Counted from the stretch's first letter, positions 6,645 to 15,766 are shown. The stretch is 21,358 bases of DNA from CAUTUX01 sp963542015 (GCA_963542015.1 CAUTUX010000016.1:1-21358), one strand, 5' to 3'. The notes: generated by a model from the letters alone, not told the origin. Made by a program: numbers and translations.

Positions 6645-8158
6645 TGAAAAAAGAATTTAAGAGAAGAATGGGTGTTTTGATGAATATATCATCCTTGCCA
6701 AGCGAGTTTGGTATAGGATGTTTTTCAAAGGATGCAGATACTTTTGTAGATATGCTTGTTGATATGGGTTGCCAATGTTGGCAGGTATTGCCGATAAGCA
6801 TAATAGGAGCTGGTAACTCTCCATATTCAGGATTATCATCTTTTGCAGGCAACAAGTTGTATATTTCTCCATTAGGATTAATGAGAGATGGGTTACTCTC
6901 TCCAGAAGAAGTTGAAGGATATAAATATAACGGGCAACCATATAATGTTGATTATGCTTTTGCATATAGTAACTCTGAAAGATATTTATGGCAGGCATAT
7001 TTAAGAGTCGATGAGAAATTAAGGAAAGAGATATTGGCATTTGCGAAAAAAGAAAAGTGGCTAAAAGATTATGCTCTTTTCATGCATATAGCAAAATATC
7101 ATTCAACAAACTGGACAACATGGGAAAAAGGGTTAAAAGAACATAATAGTGAAGCGATAGAAGCATATTATAAAAAACATGAAAATGATGTTCAGTTCTA
7201 TTTCTTTGAACAATATGAGTTTTTTAAACAGTGGAATGCTGTGAAAGAAAAGGCAAATTCAAGAGGCATTAAGATAATTGGAGATCTTCCATATTATGTG
7301 GCAACGGATTCTGCTGATGTATGGGGAAATCAAAAAGATTTTGCACTGGATCCTAAGACAGATCTTCCTAAATATGTTTCAGGGGTACCAGGAGATGCAT
7401 TCGCAAAAGACGGACAAGTTTGGGGAAATGTTATATATAATCTCAAAAATATGAAAGAAGACGAGTATTCGTTTTTAAGAAGTAGGGTGAAACATGCATT
7501 TAATATGTATGACTCGTTAAGAATTGATCATGCCAGAGCTTTATATAATTATTTTGAGATACCATACGGAGATACAACGGCAGAGAATGGGAAATGGAAA
7601 CAAGGGCCAGGCAAAGAACTTGTGAATTTATTTATAAAAGACAATAGTGATAAAGAAATAATTCTTGAAGATCTTGGCAACCTTGATGATAAGTGTAGGG
7701 AATTTTTGGATAATACTGGACTGCCAACCATGAGAATTTTTCAGTTTGCATTTGATGGCACGATGAATATTCATATTCCGCACAATTATATTAAAAACTG
7801 TGTTGCATATACTGGAACACACGACAACACTACACTGCTTGATTGGTTATACAATCAAAATGAAGGGGCAAGATCATTTGCATTGAAATATTGTGGTTTC
7901 TCTGGATCGGGTTGGGGCATAGGTGGAAGAGAATGCCAATCCAATAAAGCTGTTATAAAAACATTGATACAGTCTTCAGCAGGCATGGTTATCATTCCAA
8001 TTCAAGATCTGTTAGGTTATGGTGGTGACACAAGGATGAATATTCCAGGAACATCTGAAGGGAATTGGAAGTTTAGAGTTGCATATGAACAGATGGGAAC
8101 AATTGATACCGGATATTATTATGATCTAAATAATACATACGGAAGGATAAATAATTAA
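6644..8158 (+). CDS. malQ: 4-alpha-glucanotransferase (amylomaltase, GH77)
   Basis: 504 aa from the ATG at 6644. A TTG three bases earlier is in frame, but the ATG is better placed and overlaps the hom stop. The enzyme transfers alpha-1,4-glucan segments between maltodextrins in the cytoplasm. GH77 catalytic residues are visible: nucleophile D295 in SLRIDHARAL, acid/base E342 in ILEDLGNLD, and D394 in TGTHDNTTLLDW. The N-terminal motifs (LPSEFGIGCFSKDA, CWQVLPI) are typical. RIDHARAL is a small departure from the commoner RIDHFRGF. No other glycogen or maltodextrin genes lie in the window, so its place between hom and a carrier-protein pair is unusual. Confidence 0.95.
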   Translation: MKKEFKRRMGVLMNISSLPSEFGIGCFSKDADTFVDMLVDMGCQCWQVLPISIIGAGNSPYSGLSSFAGNKLYISPLGLMRDGLLSPEEVEGYKYNGQPYNVDYAFAYSNSERYLWQAYLRVDEKLRKEILAFAKKEKWLKDYALFMHIAKYHSTNWTTWEKGLKEHNSEAIEAYYKKHENDVQFYFFEQYEFFKQWNAVKEKANSRGIKIIGDLPYYVATDSADVWGNQKDFALDPKTDLPKYVSGVPGDAFAKDGQVWGNVIYNLKNMKEDEYSFLRSRVKHAFNMYDSLRIDHARALYNYFEIPYGDTTAENGKWKQGPGKELVNLFIKDNSDKEIILEDLGNLDDKCREFLDNTGLPTMRIFQFAFDGTMNIHIPHNYIKNCVAYTGTHDNTTLLDWLYNQNEGARSFALKYCGFSGSGWGIGGRECQSNKAVIKTLIQSSAGMVIIPIQDLLGYGGDTRMNIPGTSEGNWKFRVAYEQMGTIDTGYYYDLNNTYGRINN

Positions 8159-8641
8159 GTGGTTGTCTTTATAGTAAAAGGCAAGGTGGACAGTGATAAG
8201 CTGATTCGCTTTGCGTATGTAAATTTTGTTGCTTTGAGTGGGCACAAAAAACAAGAGGACATTAAGATAATTAGAGAAGAAGGTAAGAAACCTAGACTTA
8301 ATTGTGAAGATATATTTTTTTCGTTGTCGCACAGTGAGGATGTTACGGCAATAGCGATCTCAGATAGAAATGTTGGGCTTGATATTGAGTGGGGAAGGGA
8401 AAGAGATTATAATAAAATTAAATTCATAAAGGCAGATTGTTTGGATACATTCTATAGAGAATGGACAAAGCATGAAGCATACTATAAGTATTTAGGAACA
8501 GGGATAAAAAAAGAAGCGGTGGACAATTCCCTTACATATGAAACATTTATTTTATATGAAAACTGTTACCTAACGGTGTGTAGTGAAGAAGAACAAATAA
8601 CAGGCTATGAAATTTCATTAAAGGCGGTGGAAAGTATATGA
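8159..8641 (+). CDS. Short Sfp-type 4'-phosphopantetheinyl transferase
   Basis: 160 aa, clearly shorter than the about 220-240 aa of Sfp-type enzymes. About 30 residues are missing before the first motif and the C-terminus is trimmed. It transfers 4'-phosphopantetheine from CoA to a serine of carrier proteins. Motifs: FSLSHSEDVTAIAI (H58), GLDIEWGRERD with Mg ligands D75 and E77, and REWTKHEAYYKYLGTGI with E106 and K110. The start is GTG at 8159, immediately after the malQ stop. GGAAGGA (8141-8147) is 11 bp upstream, a rather long spacing. The stop overlaps the ATG of the carrier protein gene (ATGA, 8638-8641), which strongly suggests that this carrier protein is its substrate. Confidence 0.85.
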   Translation: MVVFIVKGKVDSDKLIRFAYVNFVALSGHKKQEDIKIIREEGKKPRLNCEDIFFSLSHSEDVTAIAISDRNVGLDIEWGRERDYNKIKFIKADCLDTFYREWTKHEAYYKYLGTGIKKEAVDNSLTYETFILYENCYLTVCSEEEQITGYEISLKAVESI

Positions 8642-8871
8642 TTTTTGAAAAGATACGCAAAATGATGGCTGAACAGCTGAACATTGATCCTGATAGGATT
8701 ACTTTAAAAACAAAGTTTGTCGACGATTTAAGAATAGACAGTTTGGATATAGTTGAACTTTTGATGCGTGCTGAAGATGAGTTTGGAATGGAATTTGATA
8801 ATTCAGTAGTTCTTAACTTTAGTAGCGTGGGCGATGTTGTTGATTATATAACAAACGCTTTAAAGAAGTAG
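8638..8871 (+). CDS. Acyl carrier protein
   Basis: 77 aa, acidic, with the carrier-protein core DLRIDSLDIVELLM in which S35 is the predicted phosphopantetheine site. The following helix (EDEFGMEF) and FSSVGDVVDYI match the ACP fold. It overlaps the preceding phosphopantetheinyl transferase gene by 4 bp. No fatty-acid synthesis gene is adjacent, so I cannot say whether this is the general fatty-acid ACP or a dedicated carrier. The symbol is left blank for that reason. It ends one base before the stop of the convergent cimA gene. Confidence 0.9.
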   Translation: MIFEKIRKMMAEQLNIDPDRITLKTKFVDDLRIDSLDIVELLMRAEDEFGMEFDNSVVLNFSSVGDVVDYITNALKK

Positions 8872-8872
8872 G

Positions 8873-10402
8873 CTATTTATTAAAATTTTGTAGTTTAAAT
8901 TCAAAACTATCAGATAAAGCAAACCATGAAGCTTTAATTACATCTGTTGAAACTCCGACAGTTTTCCATATATTTTCTGAATCTTTTGATGTTATAACGA
9001 CCCGAACAAGGGCACCAGTAGCCATATTTGAATCGATTACACGAACTTTATAATCTTCAAGTTTAAAATCATTTATCAGAGGATACACGCCAGATAGTGT
9101 GCTCCTTAGAGCCTTATCAAGAGCGTGAACAGGACCATTTCCATCACTTGTATTTGTATATTGTTTCCCATTAACCTCTATCGTAACTGTAGCGACATTT
9201 TTATTCTCGTTTGATGTAATAGAGTAACTGATTAGTTTAAATGAAGGTTTGAATATGTTTAGTTCTTTTTCAGCCAATAAAAGAAGACTTGCATCGGCTC
9301 CTTCAAATTGATATCCATTCAGTTCCATTTCCTTTATTACTTTAAGAATTTTTTCAACCCGAGCATCTGTTTTTTCAATGTTTGGAATGATACTTGAAAG
9401 TTTTCTTGCCATCGCAGCTTTTCCCGAAATTTCACTTAACAGTATGCGACTGCTGTTTCCCACAGCAGAAGGGGTAACATGCTCAAACGAGTGAGGCATT
9501 TTCAAAATTCCATCAGTATGAGTTCCAGCTTTATGTGTAAATGCACAACTTCCGACATATGGCATATGAGGATTTAAATTTATATTTGATATATTTGCAA
9601 TTTCTCTGGCTGTCGATGTGAGAGCTTCCATCTTTACATTCAATTTATATCCAAGTTTAAAAGCAAGAGTTGGGATAATATTGGATAAATTTGCATTTCC
9701 GCACCTTTCACCGAAGCCTAAAAAGGTCCCTTGCACATGCGTGGCTCCAGCTTCAATCGCAGCAATTGAAGATATATCGGCACAGCCAATGTCATTGTGG
9801 GTATGAATTCCAACTTTCATTTTTGGAAATATATTTTTAACATCAGTTACAGCACTTTTAATATCTTCTGGAAGAGTTCCTCCATTTGTATCACAAAGCA
9901 CTACAACATCTGCACCTGCCAGATGAGCCGTTTCAATAGTTTTTAAAGCATAGTCTCGATTGTTTTTATATGAGTCAAAAAAGTGTTCTGCATCGTAAAA
10001 AACAGTTTTTCCTTTTGAAACAATATATGAGACGGTATCCTTGATTAGTTTTAAATTTTCAGTTTCTGAAATATTTAAAATGTGCTTGGCTAATAATATT
10101 CCTGACTTTCCAAATATTGTGCAATATTTTGTATTGGCATCCAACAGAACTTGTATTGAACGATCTTCTGACACTGATACCGTTTTTCTATGAGTCCCAG
10201 CAAAAGCCACATATTTATTCGAAGAATAAGATTTAAAAAATTCCTCATCCTTGGGATTTGAAGAAGGGTCACCGCACTCAACATAATCTATACCGAAATT
10301 AATTAGTAAGTCCGATATTATTTTTTTATCTAGTTTTGAATATGAAATTCCCTCCGACTGAGCACCGTCACGAAGAGTTGTATCAAGGAATTCAATTTTC
10401 AT
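8873..10402 (-). CDS. cimA: (R)-citramalate synthase
   Basis: 509 aa from the ATG at 10402. The frame continues upstream into leuA, but MKIEFLDTTLRDGAQSEG is the family's normal N-terminus. The enzyme condenses acetyl-CoA with pyruvate to citramalate, giving 2-oxobutyrate for isoleucine without threonine deaminase. The HMGL-like TIM barrel carries DTTLRDG, SNPKDEEFF, FYDAEHFFDSYK, LCDTNGGTLP and the metal-binding HTHNDIG. Residues about 370-505 form a LeuA-type regulatory dimer domain with DGNGPVHALDKAL. YDAEHFFD and CDTNGG separate this group from isopropylmalate synthases. The gene overlaps leuA by 11 bp and is surely co-transcribed with it. The leuBCD genes needed by both pathways are not in the window. 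Confidence 0.92.
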   Translation of the reverse strand: MKIEFLDTTLRDGAQSEGISYSKLDKKIISDLLINFGIDYVECGDPSSNPKDEEFFKSYSSNKYVAFAGTHRKTVSVSEDRSIQVLLDANTKYCTIFGKSGILLAKHILNISETENLKLIKDTVSYIVSKGKTVFYDAEHFFDSYKNNRDYALKTIETAHLAGADVVVLCDTNGGTLPEDIKSAVTDVKNIFPKMKVGIHTHNDIGCADISSIAAIEAGATHVQGTFLGFGERCGNANLSNIIPTLAFKLGYKLNVKMEALTSTAREIANISNINLNPHMPYVGSCAFTHKAGTHTDGILKMPHSFEHVTPSAVGNSSRILLSEISGKAAMARKLSSIIPNIEKTDARVEKILKVIKEMELNGYQFEGADASLLLLAEKELNIFKPSFKLISYSITSNENKNVATVTIEVNGKQYTNTSDGNGPVHALDKALRSTLSGVYPLINDFKLEDYKVRVIDSNMATGALVRVVITSKDSENIWKTVGVSTDVIKASWFALSDSFEFKLQNFNK

Positions 10403-11897
10403 ATTCGACCTCAATAAGTTTATTTGTTGCATCAAGATATGCGAGTATGGAAGCTTCCAGTACGTCTGTAGATACGCCTTTCCCAGATAATGTTCTGTCA
10501 TTAAATTTTAGTCTGACGATAGCTTCACCTAAGGCATCTTTTCCTTCAGTTATAGAATTTACATTGTAATCTACAAGTTTGAAATCTTCTCCAATTATTG
10601 AAAGGATTGCTTTGAATGCAGCATCTACCGGACCATCTCCAGTCATTCTTTCGGTAATCCTTGTTCCATCACTTTCTAAAGTAATAGTTGCATTAGAAGA
10701 TGATGAGTAGGCACTTATTTCATAATCCATAAGAGAGAATAACCGCTTAATTTTTCTTTTGCCTATGCCAGCGAGTAGGGCATCTATATCATTTCTTGTT
10801 ATAGTTTTTTTCTTTTCAGCAAGGTTCTTGTACTTATCAAAATAGAAGTCAATTTCATTTTGTTCCAATTGATAACCCATCTCGTTTAACAAATTTAAAA
10901 ATGCATGCTTTCCACTATGTTTGCCCAAAACAAGACTGTTTTCAAAAACACCTATTTCTTCAGGATTTATTATTTGATATGTTTCTTTATCTTGAATGAT
11001 CCCATGTTGATGTATGCCCGATTCATGTACAAATGCATTTGTTCCAACGACAGGCTTGTTTGGGGGGATTTTTCTTCCAAGAATAGAAGAGAGTAGTCTT
11101 GATGTTTTATATATTTTCGAGAAATCTATATTATGTTTGATTGGATACCCTTTGACTTTAAGGGCAACAACGATTTCTTCAAGGGCGGCATTTCCAGCAC
11201 GTTCCCCAATTCCACAGACAGTACATTCAACTTGATTGGCACCGCTTTTAATGGCAGCAATGCTGTTTGCAACTGCGAGCCCTAGATCATTATGACAGTG
11301 AGTGGATAATATAATATTGTTTGGGATTTCCTTTCTTAATGCGGATATCATTGCAGTCATTTCCTCAGGGAAACTGACCCCTACAGTATCTGGGAAGTTT
11401 ACAGTATTCGCTCCAGCTTCAACAGCTGTCTTTGCAGCTTTAATTAAAAATGAGATATCTGTTCTGGTTGCATCTTCAAATGAAAATTCGACATCTGATA
11501 CAAGAGACTTTGCGAATTTTGTGCTTTCAGATATTTTTTGAATACATTCATCTCGAGAAATATGAAGTTTTGATTTTAAATGAATATCAGAAGTGGCGAT
11601 GAATACATGCAATCTAGGCTTTTTTGCCTCTCTAATTGCCTTATACGCTTTTTCAATGTCATCTTTATTGCAACGGCACAAAGCGGCAATAGAGGATTTT
11701 TTTAAAACTTTTGATATCTCTACACAAGAAATAAAGTCTTCTTTTGAACTTGCAGGAAAACCAAGTTCTATAACATCAACGCCTAGAGATTCTAACGCTT
11801 CTGCGAAATCAAGTTTCTCTTTCAAATGCATAGAACAACCTGGAGACTGTTCACCGTCTCTTAAGGTTGTATCAAAAATAATAAGTCGTTTGTCCAT
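10392..11897 (-). CDS. leuA: 2-isopropylmalate synthase
   Basis: 501 aa. It catalyses the first committed step of leucine synthesis, acetyl-CoA plus 2-oxoisovalerate to 2-isopropylmalate. Motifs: FDTTLRDGEQSPGCSM at the N-terminus, ELGFPASS, FSFEDATRTD, NFPDTVG, STHCHNDLGLAVANS with the metal histidines, GIGERAGNAALEE, and HESGIHQHG. The C-terminal regulatory domain (about 375-500) contains TGDGPVDAAFKAI and GVSTDVLEASILAYL. No Shine-Dalgarno sequence precedes the ATG. A promoter lies so close that the transcript is predicted to begin about 3 nt before the start codon. It is divergent from pgk, with 257 bp between them. Confidence 0.95.
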   Translation of the reverse strand: MDKRLIIFDTTLRDGEQSPGCSMHLKEKLDFAEALESLGVDVIELGFPASSKEDFISCVEISKVLKKSSIAALCRCNKDDIEKAYKAIREAKKPRLHVFIATSDIHLKSKLHISRDECIQKISESTKFAKSLVSDVEFSFEDATRTDISFLIKAAKTAVEAGANTVNFPDTVGVSFPEEMTAMISALRKEIPNNIILSTHCHNDLGLAVANSIAAIKSGANQVECTVCGIGERAGNAALEEIVVALKVKGYPIKHNIDFSKIYKTSRLLSSILGRKIPPNKPVVGTNAFVHESGIHQHGIIQDKETYQIINPEEIGVFENSLVLGKHSGKHAFLNLLNEMGYQLEQNEIDFYFDKYKNLAEKKKTITRNDIDALLAGIGKRKIKRLFSLMDYEISAYSSSSNATITLESDGTRITERMTGDGPVDAAFKAILSIIGEDFKLVDYNVNSITEGKDALGEAIVRLKFNDRTLSGKGVSTDVLEASILAYLDATNKLIEVEYEN

Positions 11898-11906
11898 TTG
11901 TTAATT

Positions 11907-11935
11907 AATTTAAACCAAGAAAGTTTGGTAGTCAA
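11907..11935 (-). promoter_or_regulatory. leuA promoter with dyad in the spacer; predicted leaderless start
   Basis: On the minus strand, TTGACT (11935-11930) and TAAATT (11912-11907) are separated by exactly 17 bp. The spacer is almost filled by the inverted repeat ACCAAACTTTCTTGGT (5 bp arms, 6 bp between), a plausible repressor site. Transcription would start near 11900, three bases before the ATG at 11897, consistent with the lack of a ribosome binding site. Confidence 0.6.
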
Positions 11936-12096
11936 TTTTTGCAATCTTATAAAATATCGCTGAAAGATAGGAGCGAAGCGATTAAAAGTGCAAAATATCG
12001 GATTAGAATACCTAAAAAGCAATACATAACAAAGATATACGAGAAAATGATTAAGCAATTATTGTTAATAAAATACCAGCAATTGTAGTTAAAAAA

Positions 12097-12126
12097 TTGA
12101 GAATGCTGTTTTTTGCATGTTATAAT
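12097..12126 (+). promoter_or_regulatory. Promoter of the pgk-tpiA-gpmI operon
   Basis: TTGAGA (12097-12102), 18 bp, then TATAAT (12121-12126) preceded by TGT, an extended -10. AAGGAG (12142-12147) follows, 7 bp before the pgk ATG. Confidence 0.7.
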
Positions 12127-12154
12127 TAATAAATAATTTTTAAGGAGAATTTTG

Positions 12155-13453
12155 ATGGATAAGAAAACAGTTAAAGATATTGATGTTAAAGGCAAAAGAT
12201 GCCTTGTGAGAGTTGATTTTAATGTACCAATGAAAGATGGGAAAATAACTGATGAAAACAGAATTAATGGGGCACTTCCAACAATAAAGTATTTGATGGA
12301 ACATGGTGCAAAAGTAATCCTTTGTTCACATATGGGGAAACCTCACAATATATTTTTTGAAGGCTTTGGCTTAACAAAAAAAGAAAAGAAGCTAGTTGAA
12401 AGCTTGCCTGAAAATGAAAGAGAAGCTAAGACAAAGGAGCTTCTGGAAAAAGCGTTAAAAACAGATAAAGAAAAATTTACATTAAGACCTGTTGCAGACA
12501 GATTAAATCAGCTTTTAAGCAATAAAGTTACATTTGCTGAGGATCTTGTTGGAGAAGACGCAAAAAAGAAAGTTGCTGCATTAAAAGATGGGGAATGTGT
12601 TCTTTTGGAGAACACAAGATTTGAGAAGGGTGAAGAAAAGAATGATGAGGCTTTGTGTAAAAAACTTTCAGAATTCTGTGACATATATGTAAATGATGCT
12701 TTTGGAACTGCACATAGAGCACATGCAACAACAGCTGGAATTGTGCAATATGGATTCGTAAAGGATGCTGTAAGTGGATTTTTAATAGAAAAAGAACTTG
12801 AGTTCCTTGGATCTGCTATCAACAATCCAAAGAGACCATTGGTTGCAATTTTGGGAGGAGCGAAAGTTAGTGACAAGATCAAGGTAATAGAAAACCTAAT
12901 AGAAAAATGCGATACGATTATCATCGGCGGTGGAATGGCATACACATTCCTTAAGTCATTAGGGAAAGAGGTGGGAGATTCACTTCTTGAATCTGATAGA
13001 ATCGAATTAGCAAAAAGCTTGTTAGAGAAAGCAAAAGCCAAAGGGGTAAAACTGTTATTGCCTATTGATAATATCATTGCAGATGCGTTCGATAATAATG
13101 CCAATACAAAAGTAGCGGAAGGAAATATCCCAGAAGGATGGCAAGGACTTGATATCGGACCAAAAACAATCAAGTTGTTTAGTGACGAAATATCAAAAGC
13201 AAAGACAGTTGTATGGAATGGACCAATGGGAGTATTTGAAATGCCAACATTTGCAAAGGGAACAGAGGCTATTGCAGAGGCATTATCAAAAACTAAAGCC
13301 ACAACAATCATCGGAGGTGGAGACAGTGCTGCGGCAGTTGCGATCTTAGGATATGCAGATAAAATGTCACACATCTCAACTGGTGGTGGAGCTTCTCTTG
13401 AATTTCTTGAAGGGAAGGAATTGCCAGGTATTGCATGTTTAAATAACAAATAA
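12155..13453 (+). CDS. pgk: Phosphoglycerate kinase
   Basis: 432 aa from the ATG at 12155. An in-frame TTG one codon earlier is less likely. The enzyme transfers phosphate from 1,3-bisphosphoglycerate to ADP in lower glycolysis. Motifs: RCLVRVDFNVPM, CSHMGKP, ENTRFEKGEEKNDE, NDAFGTAHRAHATTAG, ILGGAKVSDKI, WNGPMGVFE and the nucleotide-binding GGGDSAAAV. At 432 aa it is about 35 residues longer than the usual ~395. The extra length is a charged helical insert after CSHMGKP (about residues 68-105, EKKLVESLPENEREAKTKEL region), close to the substrate-binding HLGRP loop. It is first in a glycolytic operon, with tpiA following after 25 bp. Confidence 0.95.
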   Translation: MDKKTVKDIDVKGKRCLVRVDFNVPMKDGKITDENRINGALPTIKYLMEHGAKVILCSHMGKPHNIFFEGFGLTKKEKKLVESLPENEREAKTKELLEKALKTDKEKFTLRPVADRLNQLLSNKVTFAEDLVGEDAKKKVAALKDGECVLLENTRFEKGEEKNDEALCKKLSEFCDIYVNDAFGTAHRAHATTAGIVQYGFVKDAVSGFLIEKELEFLGSAINNPKRPLVAILGGAKVSDKIKVIENLIEKCDTIIIGGGMAYTFLKSLGKEVGDSLLESDRIELAKSLLEKAKAKGVKLLLPIDNIIADAFDNNANTKVAEGNIPEGWQGLDIGPKTIKLFSDEISKAKTVVWNGPMGVFEMPTFAKGTEAIAEALSKTKATTIIGGGDSAAAVAILGYADKMSHISTGGGASLEFLEGKELPGIACLNNK

Positions 13454-13478
13454 ATAAAAAAATTGGAGGAAATTAAAA

Positions 13479-14234
13479 ATGAGTAGAAAACCAATAATAG
13501 CAGGCAACTGGAAAATGAATAATACAATTGCTCAAACAGAGGCATTGTTAAAAGATTTAAAACCTTTGGTAGTTGATGCGGACTGTGAAGTTGTTGTATG
13601 TGCACCATTCACATCTCTTGCAAAAGCTATAGAGCTAACAAAAAACAGCAACATAGCAGTTGGTGCAGAAAATGTTCATTGGGCTGAGAAGGGAGCATTC
13701 ACGGGCGAAATCAGTGCAGAAATGCTCACAGAACTTGGCGTAAAATATGTCATTATAGGACACAGTGAAAGAAGACAATATTTTAATGAAACAGATGAAA
13801 CAGTAAACAAAAGAGTGAAAGCAGCATTAACTGCAGGGTTGAAGCCTATTATATGTATAGGTGAGACTTTAGCTGAAAGAGAAAGTGGCAAGGTCGAAGA
13901 AGTGCTTGTCAGACAAACAACGGGAGCGTTTGCAGATATTGATGCAAAGGAACTGAAAAATATTGTTATAGCGTATGAACCAGTATGGGCTATAGGAACT
14001 GGAAAAACCGCTACAGCACAACAAGCAAATGACACTATTAAAATTGTTAGAGATACAATTGCAAAGTTATATGGCAAAGCAGAAGCAGACAAAATGAGAA
14101 TACAATATGGCGGAAGTATGAATCCTAAAAATGCAAAAGAACTTATGGCAATGGAAGAAATTGACGGTGGTTTGATAGGAGGAGCATCTCTTAAAGCTTT
14201 GGATTTTTCACAAGTCGTAAAATATAATAAATAA
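13479..14234 (+). CDS. tpiA: Triosephosphate isomerase
   Basis: 251 aa, the normal length. It interconverts dihydroxyacetone phosphate and glyceraldehyde 3-phosphate. Catalytic residues are visible: K12 in GNWKMN, H95 in IGHSERR, and E167 in YEPVWAIGTGKTA. The phosphate-binding loop and YGGSMNPKNA near the C-terminus complete the barrel. GGAGGAA lies just upstream of the ATG. It is the middle gene of the pgk-tpiA-gpmI operon, with gpmI 20 bp downstream. Confidence 0.96.
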   Translation: MSRKPIIAGNWKMNNTIAQTEALLKDLKPLVVDADCEVVVCAPFTSLAKAIELTKNSNIAVGAENVHWAEKGAFTGEISAEMLTELGVKYVIIGHSERRQYFNETDETVNKRVKAALTAGLKPIICIGETLAERESGKVEEVLVRQTTGAFADIDAKELKNIVIAYEPVWAIGTGKTATAQQANDTIKIVRDTIAKLYGKAEADKMRIQYGGSMNPKNAKELMAMEEIDGGLIGGASLKALDFSQVVKYNK

Positions 14235-14254
14235 AAAATAAAGAAGGGATATAA

Positions 14255-15766
14255 ATGGTCGGATTAATAATAATGGACGGTTTTGGGATAGCTCCTGAAA
14301 CTCCGGCAAATGCAATATATGTACAAGGAACGCCTTGTTTAGATGAAATAAAAAAACACGCTTCAGTATCTACCCTACAAGCAAGTGGACTTAATGTAGG
14401 TCTACCAGATGGACAGATGGGAAACAGTGAAGTTGGGCATCTGAATATGGGAGCAGGCAGAATTGTATATCAAGATTTGACTCAAATATCAAAAGAGATT
14501 GCAGAGGGTACATTTTTCAAAAACGATGAGTTACTTACAGCGATGAATAATGCTAAAAATGGGAAACAGTTGCACATCATGGGGCTTCTTGGCACGGGAG
14601 GTGTGCATAGCTATTTTGATCATTTAAAAGCATTGATAGACATGGCCGCTAAAGAAAAAGTTGAAAAAGTCTTTATACATTGCTTCTTAGATGGTAGAGA
14701 TACTCCTCCAACATCTGGCGAAATGTTCCTTAAAGAGTTACAAGAATACATTGACAAAGTAGGCGTTGGAAAGGTAGCAAGTATTTGCGGACGTTTTTAT
14801 GTAATGGATAGAGACAATCGTTGGGAGCGAGTTGAGAAGGCATACAATCTACTAACTCAAGGTGAAGGAAATACAGCACCTGACGCCATCACAGCAATAA
14901 AGGAAAGTTACAAAAACAATGTAACTGATGAATTTGTTATCCCAACATCTATACAAGAAAATGGTCACCCAATTGCAACTATTAAAAAAGGCGACAGCGT
15001 AATTTTCTTTAATTATAGGCCGGATAGAGCAAGAGAAATAAGTCGAGCCCTTGCAGAAAAAGATTTTAACTTTTTTGAAAGAAAAGGTGGATATTTAGAA
15101 CCTTTCTATGTAGGGTTCACAAGATATGATGCCACATTTAAAAATGTGCGAATTGCATTTAAGCCAAGGAATCTTGTAAACACATTGGGAGAGTATTTGG
15201 CAAAAAATAACAAGAAACAATTTAGAATTGCTGAAACTGAAAAATATGCACATGTAACGTTCTTCTTTAATGGAGGAGTGGAAGCACCAAATAAAGGGGA
15301 AGATAGAATATTAATTCCTTCACCTAAGGTTACGACGTATGATTTAAAACCAGAAATGAGTGCATATGAGGTTGCAGATAAGGCTGTTGAAGCTATAAAT
15401 AGTGGCAAGTATGATGTTATGATTTTGAACTTCGCAAATTGTGATATGGTAGGTCATACTGGTATTTTTGATGCGGCGAGAAAGGCTGTTAAAGCTGTTG
15501 ATGAATGTACAAAGAAAGTTACAGATGCAATTATTGCAAAAGGAGGCAAGGTTCTAATAACGGCAGATCATGGGAATGCAGATCATATGTTTGATGATGA
15601 CGGAACTCCATTTACAGCTCATACAACAAACCCGGTACCATTAATTTTGGTTGGTGATAATCATAAACTCAAAGATGGGAAGTTATGCGATATTGCCCCA
15701 ACAATGCTTGAATTGCTCGGAATGAAAATCCCTGAAGAAATGACGGGACATAGTCTGTTGGCATAA
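14255..15766 (+). CDS. gpmI: Phosphoglycerate mutase, cofactor-independent
   Basis: 503 aa, normal for the manganese-dependent iPGM family. It converts 3- to 2-phosphoglycerate. The alkaline-phosphatase-like metal site begins at IIMDGFG (D8). The phospho-accepting serine is S58 in MGNSEVGHLNMGAGR. Further motifs are LDGRDTPP, GRFYVMDRDNRWERV, FNYRPDRAREISRA, NFANCDMVGHTG and TADHGNAD. AAGGGA (14244-14249) is 5 bp before the ATG. The stop codon lies inside a perfect 9-bp inverted repeat just before the tRNA-Ala gene. Enolase, a common next gene, is absent here. Confidence 0.96.
   Translation: MVGLIIMDGFGIAPETPANAIYVQGTPCLDEIKKHASVSTLQASGLNVGLPDGQMGNSEVGHLNMGAGRIVYQDLTQISKEIAEGTFFKNDELLTAMNNAKNGKQLHIMGLLGTGGVHSYFDHLKALIDMAAKEKVEKVFIHCFLDGRDTPPTSGEMFLKELQEYIDKVGVGKVASICGRFYVMDRDNRWERVEKAYNLLTQGEGNTAPDAITAIKESYKNNVTDEFVIPTSIQENGHPIATIKKGDSVIFFNYRPDRAREISRALAEKDFNFFERKGGYLEPFYVGFTRYDATFKNVRIAFKPRNLVNTLGEYLAKNNKKQFRIAETEKYAHVTFFFNGGVEAPNKGEDRILIPSPKVTTYDLKPEMSAYEVADKAVEAINSGKYDVMILNFANCDMVGHTGIFDAARKAVKAVDECTKKVTDAIIAKGGKVLITADHGNADHMFDDDGTPFTAHTTNPVPLILVGDNHKLKDGKLCDIAPTMLELLGMKIPEEMTGHSLLA

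Noticed and set aside
10403..10501. Upstream extension of cimA into leuA (33 extra residues)
   Set aside because: The extension is the leuA coding region in another frame. The family N-terminus begins at the ATG at 10402.
12508..13608. Long (366-codon) minus-strand open frame opposite pgk
   Set aside because: It lies antisense to a clearly conserved pgk coding frame and the start of tpiA. The serine-, proline- and phenylalanine-rich translation is typical of an antisense shadow.
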